This document shows, one piece after another, positions 51,101-64,000 of a DNA stretch of 64,000 nucleotides; position 1 is the stretch's first letter; every line of letters starts with the position of its first letter. A program made the position numbers and the translations under genes. Source of the DNA: Xiphophorus maculatus (Eukaryota > Chordata > Actinopteri > Cyprinodontiformes > Poeciliidae). The stretch is from positions 31,287,213 through 31,351,212 of the forward strand of contig NC_036453.1 in the NCBI RefSeq assembly GCF_002775205.1, written 5' to 3'. Under the pieces are notes generated by a model. That model was given only the letters and a program-made list of their open reading frames with translations, had not been told where the DNA came from and ran no database searches.

Positions 51101-54100
51101 TTAGGCCAGTTTGAGCGTGCTGACGGGGAAGGTTGGGACAGTAACCATGGTGACAGGGTTGAGGACAGCGGCCTGGCCAACCAGCTGGGGATGCGGGGCG
51201 AGCACCGCCGTGGGTTTCCCCAGCGACGGGTTGCCTTGGCTCACCACGGCGGCGCTGCTCACCTGTGCTCCATTAGTGTTAGTCTGAGCGCCGGCCTGGA
51301 TGTGCGGCAGGGCGTGGTGGGCGAAGGTGTGGGTGATGTGGCCCACCACGGTGGGCTGGGTGACCGGCACACCCTGGGGGTACAAAGTCGGGAGGTGGGA
51401 CGCGAGGGGCGCCCCCAGGTGCGCCACCGGGTGGACGGTGATGTGTCCGATGGGCTGGGCTATGTGCTGGTGCGTCGCCGTGACGGGTGCCGCCGCCATT
51501 GGCTGCAGGGTGGAGGAGACGGGACCCGGAGAGGGGGCTATGTGTGCTAAGTGTTTGTGGTTGGCTGGGATGGTGTGACTGACCGAGTGGATCACCGACG
51601 GGTGTGAGACGGCGGCGTGAGCAATCACGGTCGGCTGGACCTGCACAGCTGGAGTATGAAGAGGAAGAGGAGGAGGAGGGCCGGGAGGCGGAGCGGGGGC
51701 GATGGCCTGAGGAGGAGGAGGACCGGCGGGAGGAGGGGCAGCGAGGACTCCAGAAAGAGGAAGAGCGGCGTGCTGGATGGACAGATGTGGAGCCAGGAGC
51801 GGCTGGGCTTGGAGGATGGACAGAGCCGGTTTCTGGAGGGATGCGGGAGCGGGACGGGCGGCAGCGTCTTCGTCCACATCCTGGTCGAAGATGTCCTCTC
51901 CCTCTGCAGATCAGACAGAAAACTGTGACATCATGACAGGAAACTGCATTTACAGAAATATTCACACCTCCTTAAACATACAGTGCATTTTAAAGCGATT
52001 TCATAAAGCAGAGTGGCCGTGTTTCTGGACTATACGTCACATATTGTTTTCATAGTTTAGCTTTTCCTGCGACATAAACTGGAAAAACCTGTGTACGTTT
52101 TTTTTTCCTCTATAACATATAATTCAGAAAACATTTAAAATGTATTCATGGTTTTCAAAACTGTATAAACACAGAACACAGAGTCAATATAGCAAAAAGT
52201 AAGTGATAGTGGTGAACCGATTTCTAGGCCTGTAACGATAACAAATGAAACTGGATGATAAATTGTCCCAGACGTTACTGCGATAAACAATAATGTTGTT
52301 TTGTGACCAAATTCAAGTAATAATAACTGCATATTAATGCTAGAACACATTAATAAAGATAAATAAACTTAAAGCTCTAATGAACATTTAACACTTAAAC
52401 TGGAAGATTTTTTAAAAACCAAAAATAAATATACAAAACAACATAAACAAATAAAGTTAATTATGAAGTTTCTGTAAATAAAACTGTCTTTCAAAAAAAG
52501 TTTTAGTTGAGACCAAAGCACCAGACTGAAGACTTCAGTCATCCAGTTTTTGGTAGAGAGAAAGAAAAAAAAAGATGAATCAGGCAAATGGAAATTATTG
52601 AGTTCTTTTAATTTATTATCCAATTAATTAATTTATTGCTTAAGTTTTAGTTCCTCTGGCAGATTATTTCCCTAATAAGACATTTTCACGTTTTAAGTGA
52701 AATAATCCAGCAATGTAACTTGCTCTTTTTTATCAATAATAAATAATTTACTCAAAACAAACTCCTATATCTTGCTGAAAATTTGCTTATGAGTTAGTTT
52801 TGTCTTATTTTAAGTGTACTAAAATATTTCCACTAGAAACTAGACCAAAAATACTTAGTAAGATTTTACATTTTTGCAGTGCAATTTAGTAGAACGATAA
52901 TTTCTTAGCAAGTTTGCGGAGCTCGAAATATTGTTTCATAACCTAACCCTGTTTTAAATGTTTGTATTGGTCTCCATCATACTGTTTATTAATCATCTTT
53001 AGCAAACCTCTGAGGCTTTGCCAGAACAGCCGGATTCCTACCCAGGTTAAATTGCACTGGTGCACTACAGAAAAAACTACATCTGTGAGCCATTTTGCAC
53101 CTGAGGCAGTAGACGTGGAGGCCTGGTCGTCCTCCGGCTGGATGGTCTGTCGGAGGACTCGGTCGATCTCCATGGCGTCCATGTTCTGGCTGAGCTCGTT
53201 CTTCAGCTCGGCCAGCCGCTGCTGCGTGGAGATCTTCTCTCTGGCCAAACGCTCCATCTCGTGCTCAAACTCCTTCTCCTTACGCTTCAGAGTCTTTAAG
53301 GGGAGAAAAACACGACAACAGGCTGTGTAACAAACAGCTTCCATCAAATTTAATATAAAACACATGAAGAATTTCATTCCAAAATAAAACTAAAAAACTA
53401 GGAACAGAAAACAGATTCTGCAAAAACACTGAAATTGTTCAAGTTAGGTTGACTTTATGGTATAGTTTGTACAAAAATACACATTAGATTATATTTCAAT
53501 GTTTAATATTCATTAGTGCAGAAAAAAGTCTGAAGTTAAATATCAAACAAGAAGCTGAATTATAACAAGAAGAAAAAACATCATCACCAACTAATTGGGT
53601 CCATTATCAACTTCAGTATGATTATTGACATCCTAATACAACTAAATATTCCTTGCTAACACAGGTATATTTTGAAAGGTAATTATAGAACCGTCTAGTC
53701 TTGTCTCTGCATGTGCAACAGGCTCTGCAGCCGCACCCAATCAGCAGACACACCAGTATCATTCCACTGGGAGAACGAGGACCTGCATTTTCAGAGTAAA
53801 AGACGTCTCTGATGTCCCCTTTGAGCCACCGTAGTCGTGTAAATAGCAGCTTGTCATGGTGCGCTGACACACATGGCATATTGTGTCATTCTTTTTGTAC
53901 TGCTGTCTTTTTAAAGAGAAAATGTCAAATGATGAGGGTTTTCTCCAGCACTCCTCTTCCCCCACTTGTTGCTGCACACAGTTGTTCAGCTGGCTGAAAG
54001 AAAGCTTCTACACGTTTCCTTTAATGACGAAATAGAAAAGTTCAGCTGCTTTGAAATATTTGTGTTTGGAAAACCAGAGACGGTAAAGTTGTGGAATCTA

Positions 54101-57100
54101 AACGAGCTCCACCCATCAGTTTTATTAAAGGGCCGGTGTTATGAGTTTTCCAGGCACACGGTGCCTTTTTATAACACAGTCAAGTAACTATGTTACCTTC
54201 AGTTGCTATAGATAAACAAAATTTGGCTTTGTAATTTGATGCTTTGAAACTGGCCTCTGTCTCTTTAACTCCTACTCTCCTACTTTTTCTGACACTCCAC
54301 TTTCGGTGCATCTTACCGACGTTTCTCCAGGAACGACAGGTTTACAACCGTTTCTAAAAGCTTCGGATTAAGAAGCAGATCATATAATTAACTCAGTAAT
54401 ATAATAATAATAAAGTTTATCATATAATAAACTCGGCACACTCGCAGTTCCACCTGGTGTTTCCCAATTCCTGCTGCCGCTAGTCTGAAGGAGCTTTGGC
54501 AACCTGAATGGCTGCCATAAGCGATTCAAGGATTCCTCAAACGTGCGTGAAAGAATCAGAGCGACACTTTGATGAAGGAACATGAAATAAAGTGTGAAAG
54601 AGTACATTTTACAATTTTACATTTAACATAATTAAGACTGCACCTGCAAGCAGCAAGGCAAACTGAGTACTTACCCAGCTAAAATCACAGCCGTGTCAAG
54701 AGCTGAGCGACAAATGTACATCCTTCTGCTGAATTTAGTAGGTCTCTATCCCATATTTCTGCTTAAATTTATGGATTAAGCCTATAAGATCTAAGTTTCA
54801 AATGTACACCTGGACATATATGCTTATTTTAACTATAAAAAATTCTTTAAATGTCCTGTGAATAAATATATTTGCCCATCTATTCATAACAACTGGAACT
54901 TCGAATATCTAGCAAGTTATTTTCACACTTTACCGTCTATTAAAAGAGTCTCATCAGATTAAAAGAATGCCCTTCAGATTAATTTCAGTCCCTGCTACGG
55001 CGGGGGTGAAATTACCGTAATAACCCGATATAGGAAAGCGTAACATCTCTCCTTTTAGAAAGCATTGGAACTTTTCAGATAGAGCAAAGGGTGGCAGAAT
55101 TACAGTACTGCAAATCTGGCTGGATCGTTGCCGCTTTGTTCGGTCTGGAAGGGTTAAAACTCAATGAAACATCCTAAAGTGTAATGGTAACCAGTGCAGT
55201 GTAACCAGTTACTTAGATAATTGCCCTGACTTGTTTTTATTTTATTGTTAGTTACTGTACGTTTTTATTTTCATTGCCGTATTGGTAAGAGTATATTTTT
55301 CTTATACAGTAATTTGTTACATACTGTATATATATGCTTTGTACCCTTCTGTATGATTTATGCATGTTGTATTTTGAAAAACGTAATAAACATATTTATT
55401 AAAAAAAGAAAGAAAAAAACTCAATAAAACACAAGTAGATAAAATATCACCATTATAAATGTAGACATTTTTAATGCTTGGGTCTCAAACTCCGGTCTTC
55501 CTGTAACTTTTAGATCTAACTCATTAACAGAACTCTGTAGAGCCTGTCTGCATGTTAGTGACCCAGTTCCACCATTTAATTCAAGCGTGCAGGACAAGGG
55601 ACACATCTAAAAGTTGCAGGACTCTGGCCCTCGAGGAATGCAGTTTGAGTCCGCTGGTGTAAATAATTTTGATTCTGTGTAATCATGGCAGTAAAGATGT
55701 TGAGAGTCTCCTACCAACCTGTGCTGAGCTGCAGAACAACATTTTGTCCCGTAGACACTTGAACACCTCCAGGTGAGCATAAGGCTGACATAAAACTTGT
55801 CATGAACATGAAAGAGTCTTCATGAATGTTTATGACTGTTGTCATGACGTATCATACGGTAAATAATCACACTTTTAATGGACTTTTAATTGGTTTTGCT
55901 TTATAATTGTCATTATTTACAGAAAGCAAAGTTGACACTTTTAATGCAATTTTAATTAAAATTTAATTTAATTTAAAAAAGTCATAATTTATTAAATGTC
56001 ACCTCATGAAGCAGTAATAAACATTCATGAAGACTCCTCTGTTCATGACAGGTGTTATGCACAAGCCTTCAAATAAAATGCTACTCGAGGAATCATCTAA
56101 GAGTCAGTTCTCCATGTTAACTGGAGGAAAATGTTTTACTTCCAGAGGGAAATATGCAAATCCCTTTCTTATCATGGATAAAATAATTTTGCCTGCCATT
56201 TAAAAGACTTCTGTCCCAATTTTGATTTGCTGAGGGGGGTGGGGGAGAGTGTGGCAATTCTAATTTTTTATTTTCTGGTTGAGAAGGAAAAGGGAAGAAA
56301 AGCTTTTCCAGCCCCAATACTCCATCTGTGTGACCCAGTTTCTTTGCGTGACAACTGACGTAAAACACCACATAGCGTGACAGGCTAAGGACATTAACAT
56401 AGATTACAAGAGGGGACCAAAAGAGATGGAGAGGGATGAAGGCTAAGGAAGGGATTTTTGTTTATGTCTACTTAATTTCATTACAGCACATCTGAGTCGT
56501 TTTTTTGAAAATTGAAAACAACAGGGTAGGTGAAACCCAACGTGATGCTCCAACAGTTCAGGAAGGAAAGCCGTATTTCTGTCTGTGGGCCTCGTAACGG
56601 CGCCTCACGTGAGCCACATTCCTCTCTGCTCCATTCACTCTCCTGCTACCAGATCCAGGCCGGAGCGACTCCGACCCCACAGCCGTTTACGGTTCAGCTC
56701 AAAAACTCACAGGCAGATTTAATGACGGTGAGTAAAACAAACACAAAAATAAAACTGGACTTTGCAGCAACAGGTTGCTCTTAATGAAGCTTAAATAAAA
56801 CTGGTGGCTTTTATTAAAAAGCAACTGTCTCCACATGATTTCCACACAAAAACTAAATATCAGCGCCATTTAAATGTATTCATATCACTTAAACATTTAT
56901 AAATTTTTTCAGGTTATAACAATAAAACTAAATAAAATCCACCAGCTTAGAAAGTAAATAAACATGTAAACAACAAATTTTTTTGCATGTTTTTCTTTGT
57001 CCCACTGGTTGTTCTCGGGGTTTTTAAAAACCCGTTTGGAATAAATAAATGAATCACAAAAACTAAATTGTCAGTTAAGTCAAGCAGAAATTACTGAGCT

Positions 57101-60100
57101 CTTCCCATCTTCATGCTAGAAGTATTTGTTTTGCTACAAATGATGAAGCATACACCAAACAATTGCTATGCTATTAGCAATAAAATGTTTATTGAATTTG
57201 ATTGAATTATTTGTTCATTTGCAAATGTATTTCTAAAATATAAAATAAGCTTAACTTGTTAAATAAAAAATCTGCAGCTAAACGTGCCACATTTTTTATC
57301 TGATTAATTGCCAGAATAATTTGTTGATGAATCGATTACTGAAATAATTGCATTTTGCCATGGTGATGGCAGCATTGTGCTGTGGGAATGTTATTCTTTA
57401 GCAGAAAGAAAATTATTGATGTGTTATAATGAGTTTTTGCTGAAAATTTTTTGTATTAGTCTAAGCATAAAATCCCAGTAAAATATATTCAGGTTTCTGG
57501 TTTATAACACAACAAAATGTGAAAACGTTCAACAGTAACCAAAACTGCAGCAAAGACACAGGATAACTCTGAATGAGTCCACTACCAACTACTACAAGTT
57601 CTGGAGTACTTTTGTTCATCCATGCAAACCCGGTCACCATTCGTCCTGTGGTAAATCACCAAGGAAACTGCTGCCACCCATAGCTGTTTCCGTGGCAACC
57701 TCCTACGTGGGATCGGGCTGCTAGAGAAGCAGTTTGTAAAAGAAAGAAGGGTAAAGTACAAGGCCGCATACAAGGAAAGATGTGGCTGGACGTTGGCCAG
57801 CTGGGCGCTTTGGATCTTTCCCTCAAAATGCCCTTCCCCCCGTGTCCCCTCAGCTCTTTCATTCTTTCCTTTTAAAAGATTCCTGCGTCTCTGGAGTAAA
57901 AATGTCTGCTCTTGCAGGCTTAATTACAAATCCAACAGGTATTTCCGAAAGGAAGAAAAAAAAACCAGAAGCCCTCTTGGTACCCAATAATTTTGATACA
58001 AGTCTGCAGACATGAAGAGGAAAAAGCTGACATCGCTATAGCGAATCTCTACCTATCCTCCTGTTATCACCATGGAAACACAGCTACATCGTTAACACCT
58101 GTCATTGACTCTGTCCCTCTCCCTGTTTCTCTGTAGTCTCAAAGAGCACAGCGGATCAGAGGGGGTGAGCGACGGTGACGTCACCGGGTTTGCTGTCGCC
58201 ATGTGCTTGGATCTCACATGGCTCAGAAACAGAAAGAGAGACAGAATTTACAGGTTTACATGAACGCCGCTGCCAAAAGAGGAAAAGAAATATCTGGGAG
58301 GGCATGATTTTATGATTAAGTAGCTGTTGAGCACCTAAGAGCATCAAAATGAGCTCATTCATTTTCAGGAAAAACTGCATGGAGTGCAAATGAACAGGAG
58401 TGTGAATGTTTTAAAGTCCTGAATAGGATTAAACAGAAGTAATTTACCAATTGGTAACAGAGTCACCCCCCCCCCAGTGTTGAAACAAAAAGATGTAAAA
58501 AAGAAAAAACAAGGCGACAGCAAAACAGCTCACAGGAAAAATAAAGAGCAACATTACAGCTAAGGTCATACAGAGGCGTGACCCCAGTATCACAGTACAC
58601 TGAAGGTTTAAAAAGTTGTAAAGACGCTGCCAGCAGCCTGGCTACCAGAGCATATAGCCTGACTAGCTAACCAGCTAATATCAGCTCACTAGTGTTGATC
58701 TATAACAAGCAAAACAAAATGCTGATTTACATGTAAATCAAACTAAATAAATGCATTACAGGACAAAACTGCAAATCAAATCTATACAAGTGTTTCAGTG
58801 TTTGTTGAAGGCTATTTGTTGGTTAAAGACTTAAACTTTTATTCAGATTTTCACCCTCCCAAACAGGGTCTCTAATCCACCCGGCTCCGCTCCCAGGGGG
58901 GTTCCTGTTCCCCGTGATCTTGCTGCCAGCCGTGTTATGAACAAATTCCCTCATCTCTTGGCCTATTTTAGCTCCGCTCACTAACTTTCCATTGCGCAGC
59001 ACATTGAACTTCAAATGTCAGAAGATTCGCTGCAGAAAAAGGCGGCACTGCATTTACTGTATCCCCAGGCCACAAAGTAGTCTACCCAGAGAAAACATCA
59101 CATAATCACATACAGTATTTGTTCTCTGCACAACTAAAGCAAGTTCTGAGCAACTATAATCGATTTTATTTACTTTTTTAGCTAAAACTTTATCTTATAT
59201 TCTCACGTTGATGTCAGTTCAGATAAATTGCCATGCCAACCAGTCATGATGATGGGAAACTTACGAGAACATAAGAGTTCATTCACAATTTTTTTCTGTT
59301 TCGGATTCACTGCCAATTTTCACCCAGAGAGAAACAAAGGGGCTTTGGCCCACAGAAAGGAGAAAAATAGCAGAAACAAGAAGATAATGAGTCTTTTCCA
59401 AAATATTTGACCTACTGACCTGTATGTAACGGAGTGCACTGCGCAGAACGCTGAGGTTAGAGGTTTTCTTCTCATCAACATTAGGAACGTTTTTCTTAAG
59501 TGTCTCAAAACACTCCTTGAGGTGTGCTCTCCTGCAGACATTTAAGAAAAAAACAAAAATAAAATTTAGTCTAACCATTACAGCATTTATAAACTGAAAA
59601 AATGCCAAAACAATTTCACTGAATAAACTGTACAAGTAGGTTTCATTGTCCTGCACAGTGTAAATTCAGGTGTGACAGCAGCAACAGATGTTCACATAAA
59701 AAGTTCTTAGAGTGTTAATCAAACTATATAAAAAACAACAACAATAATAGTCATCATATACTACAGTACAAGACTGTATTGTGTAGTTATTACAAATAAA
59801 CATATCAGATTCGTGATCCAAGTGTTGGGCAACAGAATTTAATTACTTTTTCAAAAATGCACATAATGTGCATATTTGCTGAACACTGAACAAAACAAAT
59901 TACTTGCACTACTTACAGTATGTTACTGCTGAAAAACAAACACAATAACAGCAGAAATGTTAATTAAAAATTAGCAAAAAAAGCAAAAGTGATTGTGAAT
60001 GTCTGGATGTTGTTCTTAAGTTTAATTCTTGATACTTTTTCATCAGCTGCAACAATAAACATATCAGCATAAAGACTAACCTGTTCTTTTCCAGCTTGTT

Positions 60101-60790
60101 GTGCACCTCTCTGGTTCCCGCTCTGGAAAATAAAATGCAATGTAAACATGAACAGATCCTCAAACTTAAATTAACTGCACCATTCAAATACTTAAACTAA
60201 CCCTCCAGGTCTCCTCTTGCCCTCCATCCCCCTCAGGTCCTCTATCGTCACGCCATTGGGGCGCGGCTGAGGTGTAGGTGGTGCTTGATGGGGAGCCAGT
60301 GCATGATGGGAGCCAGAGCCATTGGTACTAATAGAAGCTGGGTACTGAATCTGCATCTGAGGCTGCGATAGGCCCGGCTTTACATCTATCAGCTGCTGAG
60401 CAGGTTCCATTTTGATCTGGGAGGGGCACAACAGGTGATGAGACACTGACTGCTGCTGCTGCGGCGCCGTAGAGGAAGTGCTCTCTTTTTTGGGAGGCAG
60501 GGGGCTGCTGAGCGTAGTGGCAGCTGCAGCGATCGGCGTACTGAGGGGAAGGGGGGGGACAGAGGGTGTCGCATTGACGACCGGGACCATCGGGATGACG
60601 GCGATGGGAACTTGTGAAGGTGGGAGAGAAGGCGGCGGAGGGGCGGGAGGATGATGCGGCTGCTGGCGAAGAGCATCATCAGCCCAAGCAGTGTGGTTGG
60701 CTCTGACAGGCAGAGGTGAGGCGACAAGCTCCACATGTTTAGTCTCAGCCTCCGTCTTGATGGCTTCCTTCTCCTTAAACAGCTCATCCT
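51101..60790 (-). CDS. mnt: MNT, MAX-binding bHLH-leucine zipper repressor, first exon(s) outside the window
   Basis: Partner of MAX that binds CACGTG E-boxes and represses MYC targets through SIN3. Exons on the - strand: 60790-60202, 60122-60081, 59531-59420, 53293-53101, 51903-51101; phases agree, 578 residues visible. Exon 1 visible: Pro-rich region ending EGKRRPGG. Exons 2 and 3: basic region and HLH, GTREVHNKLEKNRRAHLKEC with the E-R-R contacts, then KTSNLSVLRSALRYIQ. Exon 4: zipper, LKRKEKEFEHEMERLAREK and IDRVLRQTIQPEDDQASTS. Exon 5: Pro/His/Ala-rich C-terminus ending VTMVTVPTFPVSTLKLA. The SIN3-interaction N-terminus (around SIETLLEAA in mammals) is not in the window. Confidence 0.95.
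52222..52882. mobile_element. Two abutting MITE fragments in an MNT intron
   Basis: 52222-52640 matches the ACGATAA family (AGGCCTGTAACGATAAC start; TTAACACTTAAACTGGAAGA inside), seen also near 18180-18480, 24640-24970, 62080-62350 and 63380-63800. 52640-52882 is the right half of the TTTTTGCAGTG family, with CTGGCAGATTATTTCC and GATTTTACATTTTTGCAGTG. Confidence 0.6.
53294..59419 (-). other. Large MNT intron
   Basis: A 6.1-kb intron between the HLH and zipper exons. I see no coding exon of another gene. Less AT-rich stretches occur near 53700-53860, 56580-56700 (with a CACGTG E-box at 56606-56611) and 57650-57900; conservation would be needed to give them meaning. Confidence 0.5.
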
Positions 60791-63700
60791 CTGCAGAAGA
60801 GCGACGGATAATACTTCGGTCAGAAACACAGTACGTTGAAATTCACATAAATTAAAGTGATTCATACTGGGATGCAAGTTATCGATAGTATGATCGATAA
60901 GATAATTTTTGTCTTTCCATAACATAAAGGGAAACATTTTTCATTTATTGAATTTAAAAAGAGAAGCACATCATTATATTTGAACTTTTTTGTGTCAGTT
61001 GTGTTAAACACTGAAAAAATAAAAAAATTGTGGTCTTTTCACATTATTATATGTAGGCAGTTCTACAAATCAAACGTGCTTATTGGCATCATGTCTTTTT
61101 CCGTCCTAAGTTATGCCTTCCACTTTTCTGTCACATCATCACCTTTGTACCAAATCAGTAAATATTGGTGAGACGTTGACGCTGCACATTAAGGTAAAAC
61201 TTAAGGAGCTTGTTGAGTGTCTATGTTTCAAAACGGAATTGCATAAAATGCATTTTGCACACTGGATTCCGTTTGGATCGTTTCTCTTTCCTGCTCTGGT
61301 ATGACCCCCGCCATCTTTATTTTTGTATCATCTGCCTCACTTAAGAATGACCAGTCACATCCGACTCGGGATGCCGGCAAAACTACAACAATAAGAGACA
61401 TTATTAGCTAATCGATTGGAGCTAATTTAAATCTAATAAAACATTTATCAACAAATAATCACAAGCCGATTAATTCTTTGAATCCCTGACCTTATGTTAA
61501 TATCTGACAGGATAGAAGAGTATTCAAAAGAGAAGCAACTAAGAGACCATGCACATCACTTTGAACATCTTTTGAAACATGGTGGTGGCAGCATCATGCT
61601 ATTTTCTTTAGCATAGACAGGAAATCAAGTTGGAGTTAATGAGAAGATGGATGGAGCTAGGTGTGGGTATTTATCGTATTGTTTACTATTTAGTGTCAAA
61701 AGTTTCTTATGATAAAAATGTTGATTTATCATTGTCTCGATAAATTCCGATTAATAATGTAAAAAAAAAACTGACGGTGTCATTGGAAATTTTATTTTAC
61801 CATTTTCTCCCCTATTTGTTCCATAAGGGCATCACGAAATATCAGTAAATTTGGAAAATATGATAAAATGCAGCTGCTGTGTGCAGCTTAGTGATATAAA
61901 TCACATTAATTTAAGTAACTGGTGCCCTGAAGAAGCCTGTGTCAAATGGGAATTTATTTCAAGAGCAGCATTAGTGTTTAGGCAGCCATAGCTACCTAAA
62001 AAAGACATCATAAATAGTTTATTGTTATAACAATAGTACCACAAAATATTGTGATAAAATTCTAAATCCATGTTGCCCACCACTGATGTGGCCTGGAAAT
62101 TAACACTGAAACTGGAAGACACTTTAAATATTCAAATATAAATAAACAAAACAACAGGAACAACACATAAAATGAGTTATGAAGTCTCTACAAACAAAAC
62201 TGTCCTTCAAAAAACAGCTAGGTGAGACAAAAGCACCAGACCGAACATTTTCTCCCAGTTTTGGTAGAAAAAGAGAGAAAAGAGAAAAACGATAAATCAT
62301 CCAAATGGAAATTATTGAACTTGTTTTAATTTATTATGCGATTAATTGATTTATTACAACATCCATAAAGTCAGCTTCACAACACTTGGTGCAAACAAAC
62401 ACAAGCAGTGAATGACATCATGTGGGAAACGGAGTGGAAACAAGAGCAGCTGTGTGAGAAGCTCTGCCCTGTGATTGGACTGGTCCAGTGCTGAGCATGC
62501 CTCCAGCCCCAGGCTACCTCAGGACTACTGACCAACAACAGCAGAGGACAGTTGTGAGACTCCAGCATTCGCACTAGGACAGTCTAAAAATAAATCACAG
62601 GTCGAAGATAAAAGGATTAAATTAAAAAAAATGATAAAAATACCCACAACACACACATAACGATGCGAGTGAGTAGTTAGTACACACTGCAGCGCCAGGC
62701 TCAAAGTAATGTGGAAAACCCTGCATCACCATGGAAACAGCTACATCAAAAACAGAAGATCCCAGGGATTCCTCAACCTGTGCTCCTAATACAGCACCCA
62801 AACATTTCCAACACAATAGACAATACCAGTTGTCAAGAGGCCCAGCTTCACATTAGGCAAGACTTTTGTTTCTGTTCTGCATGACTCTGCAAACCCCCTG
62901 ATGGCGCAATTTCCTCTCACCTAGGAGAACATTCACCCCTGAGAGGACCTGCGCAGCTGGATACTGTCATCATGATGATATGCAGAATAAAAGCTTCTCC
63001 TCTCTGCACTCTTTCTTCTGTACATTAATTAACAACTACTTGAAAAATACCAGTTTTTCATAATACAATCTTAGCCGTTTGTATCTTCTGCAGTATATTT
63101 TTGCAGTGAAATCAAACTTTCTGCTGTAGGATGTTGCGTATCAAAACATGCATATAAATATACCTTCTTTGAAAACTGACGAGTTAAAGTAGAAAGTGGC
63201 TGGTACAACACAAAGTATTTATCTTTTTAAAATGATTTTTGATTTTATAGTAAATAAGGACATAAATATCCACAAACTTTCACTGAAAAGAAGACTGGGG
63301 TGCGTCTATGTCTGCATTTAATTTATTAAACCTGAAAAAATATTTCAACTGCTTTAAAGGTGCCAGTCGACACCTCCAAAAATTTGGAAATGTTATGCCA
63401 GTCGCAATTTAATCAATTTTAAAAGCTCGATAATTTCCATTTGCATGATTTGGAAATGTTTGTTGTTGTTTTTCTCTTTTCTATCAAAAACTGGATGACA
63501 AAAGTCTTCAGTCTGGTGAATTAGTCTCAAACAGCCTGTTTTTTTCATTCATTATTTTATTTTCTTGTTTCTATTGTTTTGTTTATTTATTTTTGAATAT
63601 TTAATTCAACTTTTTCCAGTTCCAGTGTTAAATGTTCATTAGAATTTAAAGTTTATTGATCTTTGAGAATGTGTTCTTGCATTATTATATTGCATCACCA

Positions 63701-64000
63701 TTACATCACTTGAAAATTGTCTCAAAACAACATTATTATTTATCACAATAACTTCTGGAACGATTTATTGTCCAGCAAAATTTGTTACCGTGACAGGCCT
63801 ATTTCTATTAATAAATAGGCAAACTTACAAAACCGATTTTGTGTTTGGGGCTTACTATGATTCATCAGTCTTTAAACAGTTACTTTGTTCCACTAAAATA
63901 TTGCAAGTGCAGTTTATGACTGCGTGGTTTTAATAAACTGCATTTTTGTGGGTGATTTTTACCCAAGTTTGGACCTTGATGACTGAGAAGAATATGCTAG
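60791..64000 (-). other. MNT first-intron sequence to the window edge
   Basis: Upstream of MNT exon 60790. No exon matching the MNT N-terminus was seen. ACGATAA-family repeat fragments lie at about 61660-61760, 62080-62350 and 63380-63800 (ends GTGACAGGCCTAT). Confidence 0.5.

Noticed and set aside
51279..51965. Arg/Ser/Pro-rich - strand frame and Gly/Arg/Glu + strand frames over the MNT last exon
   Set aside because: Shifted or antisense readings of the GC-rich MNT C-terminal exon, whose true frame ends in the conserved MNT terminus.

Overview
The window is eukaryotic genomic DNA from a ray-finned fish, probably a percomorph teleost. Genes have many introns with GT-AG borders, introns are AT-rich, and MITE-like DNA transposons are abundant. 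I see four genes: three on the + strand (elastin, LIM kinase, septin) and one on the - strand (MNT). Elastin next to LIMK1 is also the order in the human Williams-Beuren region. There are no bacterial-type operons, CRISPR arrays or recognisable RNA genes.

Layout. (1) 1-19136: elastin, entered inside a large repeat exon; its 5' end lies before base 1. I could place 48 exons, about 6.26 kb of coding sequence. The 46 internal exons all have lengths divisible by three and nearly all junctions are phase 1, which supports the exon calls. The gene alternates Gly/Pro/Val/Tyr repeat exons with short Lys-containing cross-link exons and ends in the elastin tail with two Cys and an RRRK end. (2) About 20.3-26.7 kb: spacer, with a GC-richer stretch near 22.8-23.15 kb that may be the LIMK1 promoter or first exon. 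(3) 26700-34528: LIM kinase 1 (second half of LIM1, LIM2, PDZ, kinase, long C-terminal tail). The exon for the first half of LIM1 was not found. (4) 37276-45872: a septin of the SEPT4/SEPT5 group. (5) 51101-60790 on the - strand: MNT, the MAX-binding bHLH-Zip repressor, lacking its first exon(s), which lie beyond the right edge. Septin and MNT are convergent, with candidate poly(A) signals about 55 bp apart.

Function. The genes are neighbours, not a pathway: an extracellular elastic matrix protein, a cofilin kinase controlling actin, a GTP-binding filament protein and a transcription factor.

Most worth a second look: the middle of elastin (8.8-13.5 kb) is a hydrophilic, partly acidic insert built partly from 15-27 nt microexons. 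It carries two RGD motifs, one in a fibronectin-like GRGDSPA context, and three Asn-Gly-Thr sequons, all unusual for an elastin. Also notable are an elastin cross-link exon whose acceptor AG appears mutated, a recent tandem duplication of an exon-intron cassette, a promoter-like cluster (NRF1, X-box, E-box/CRE) in the last septin intron, an 8-nt septin microexon, and nested transposons with intact target duplications.
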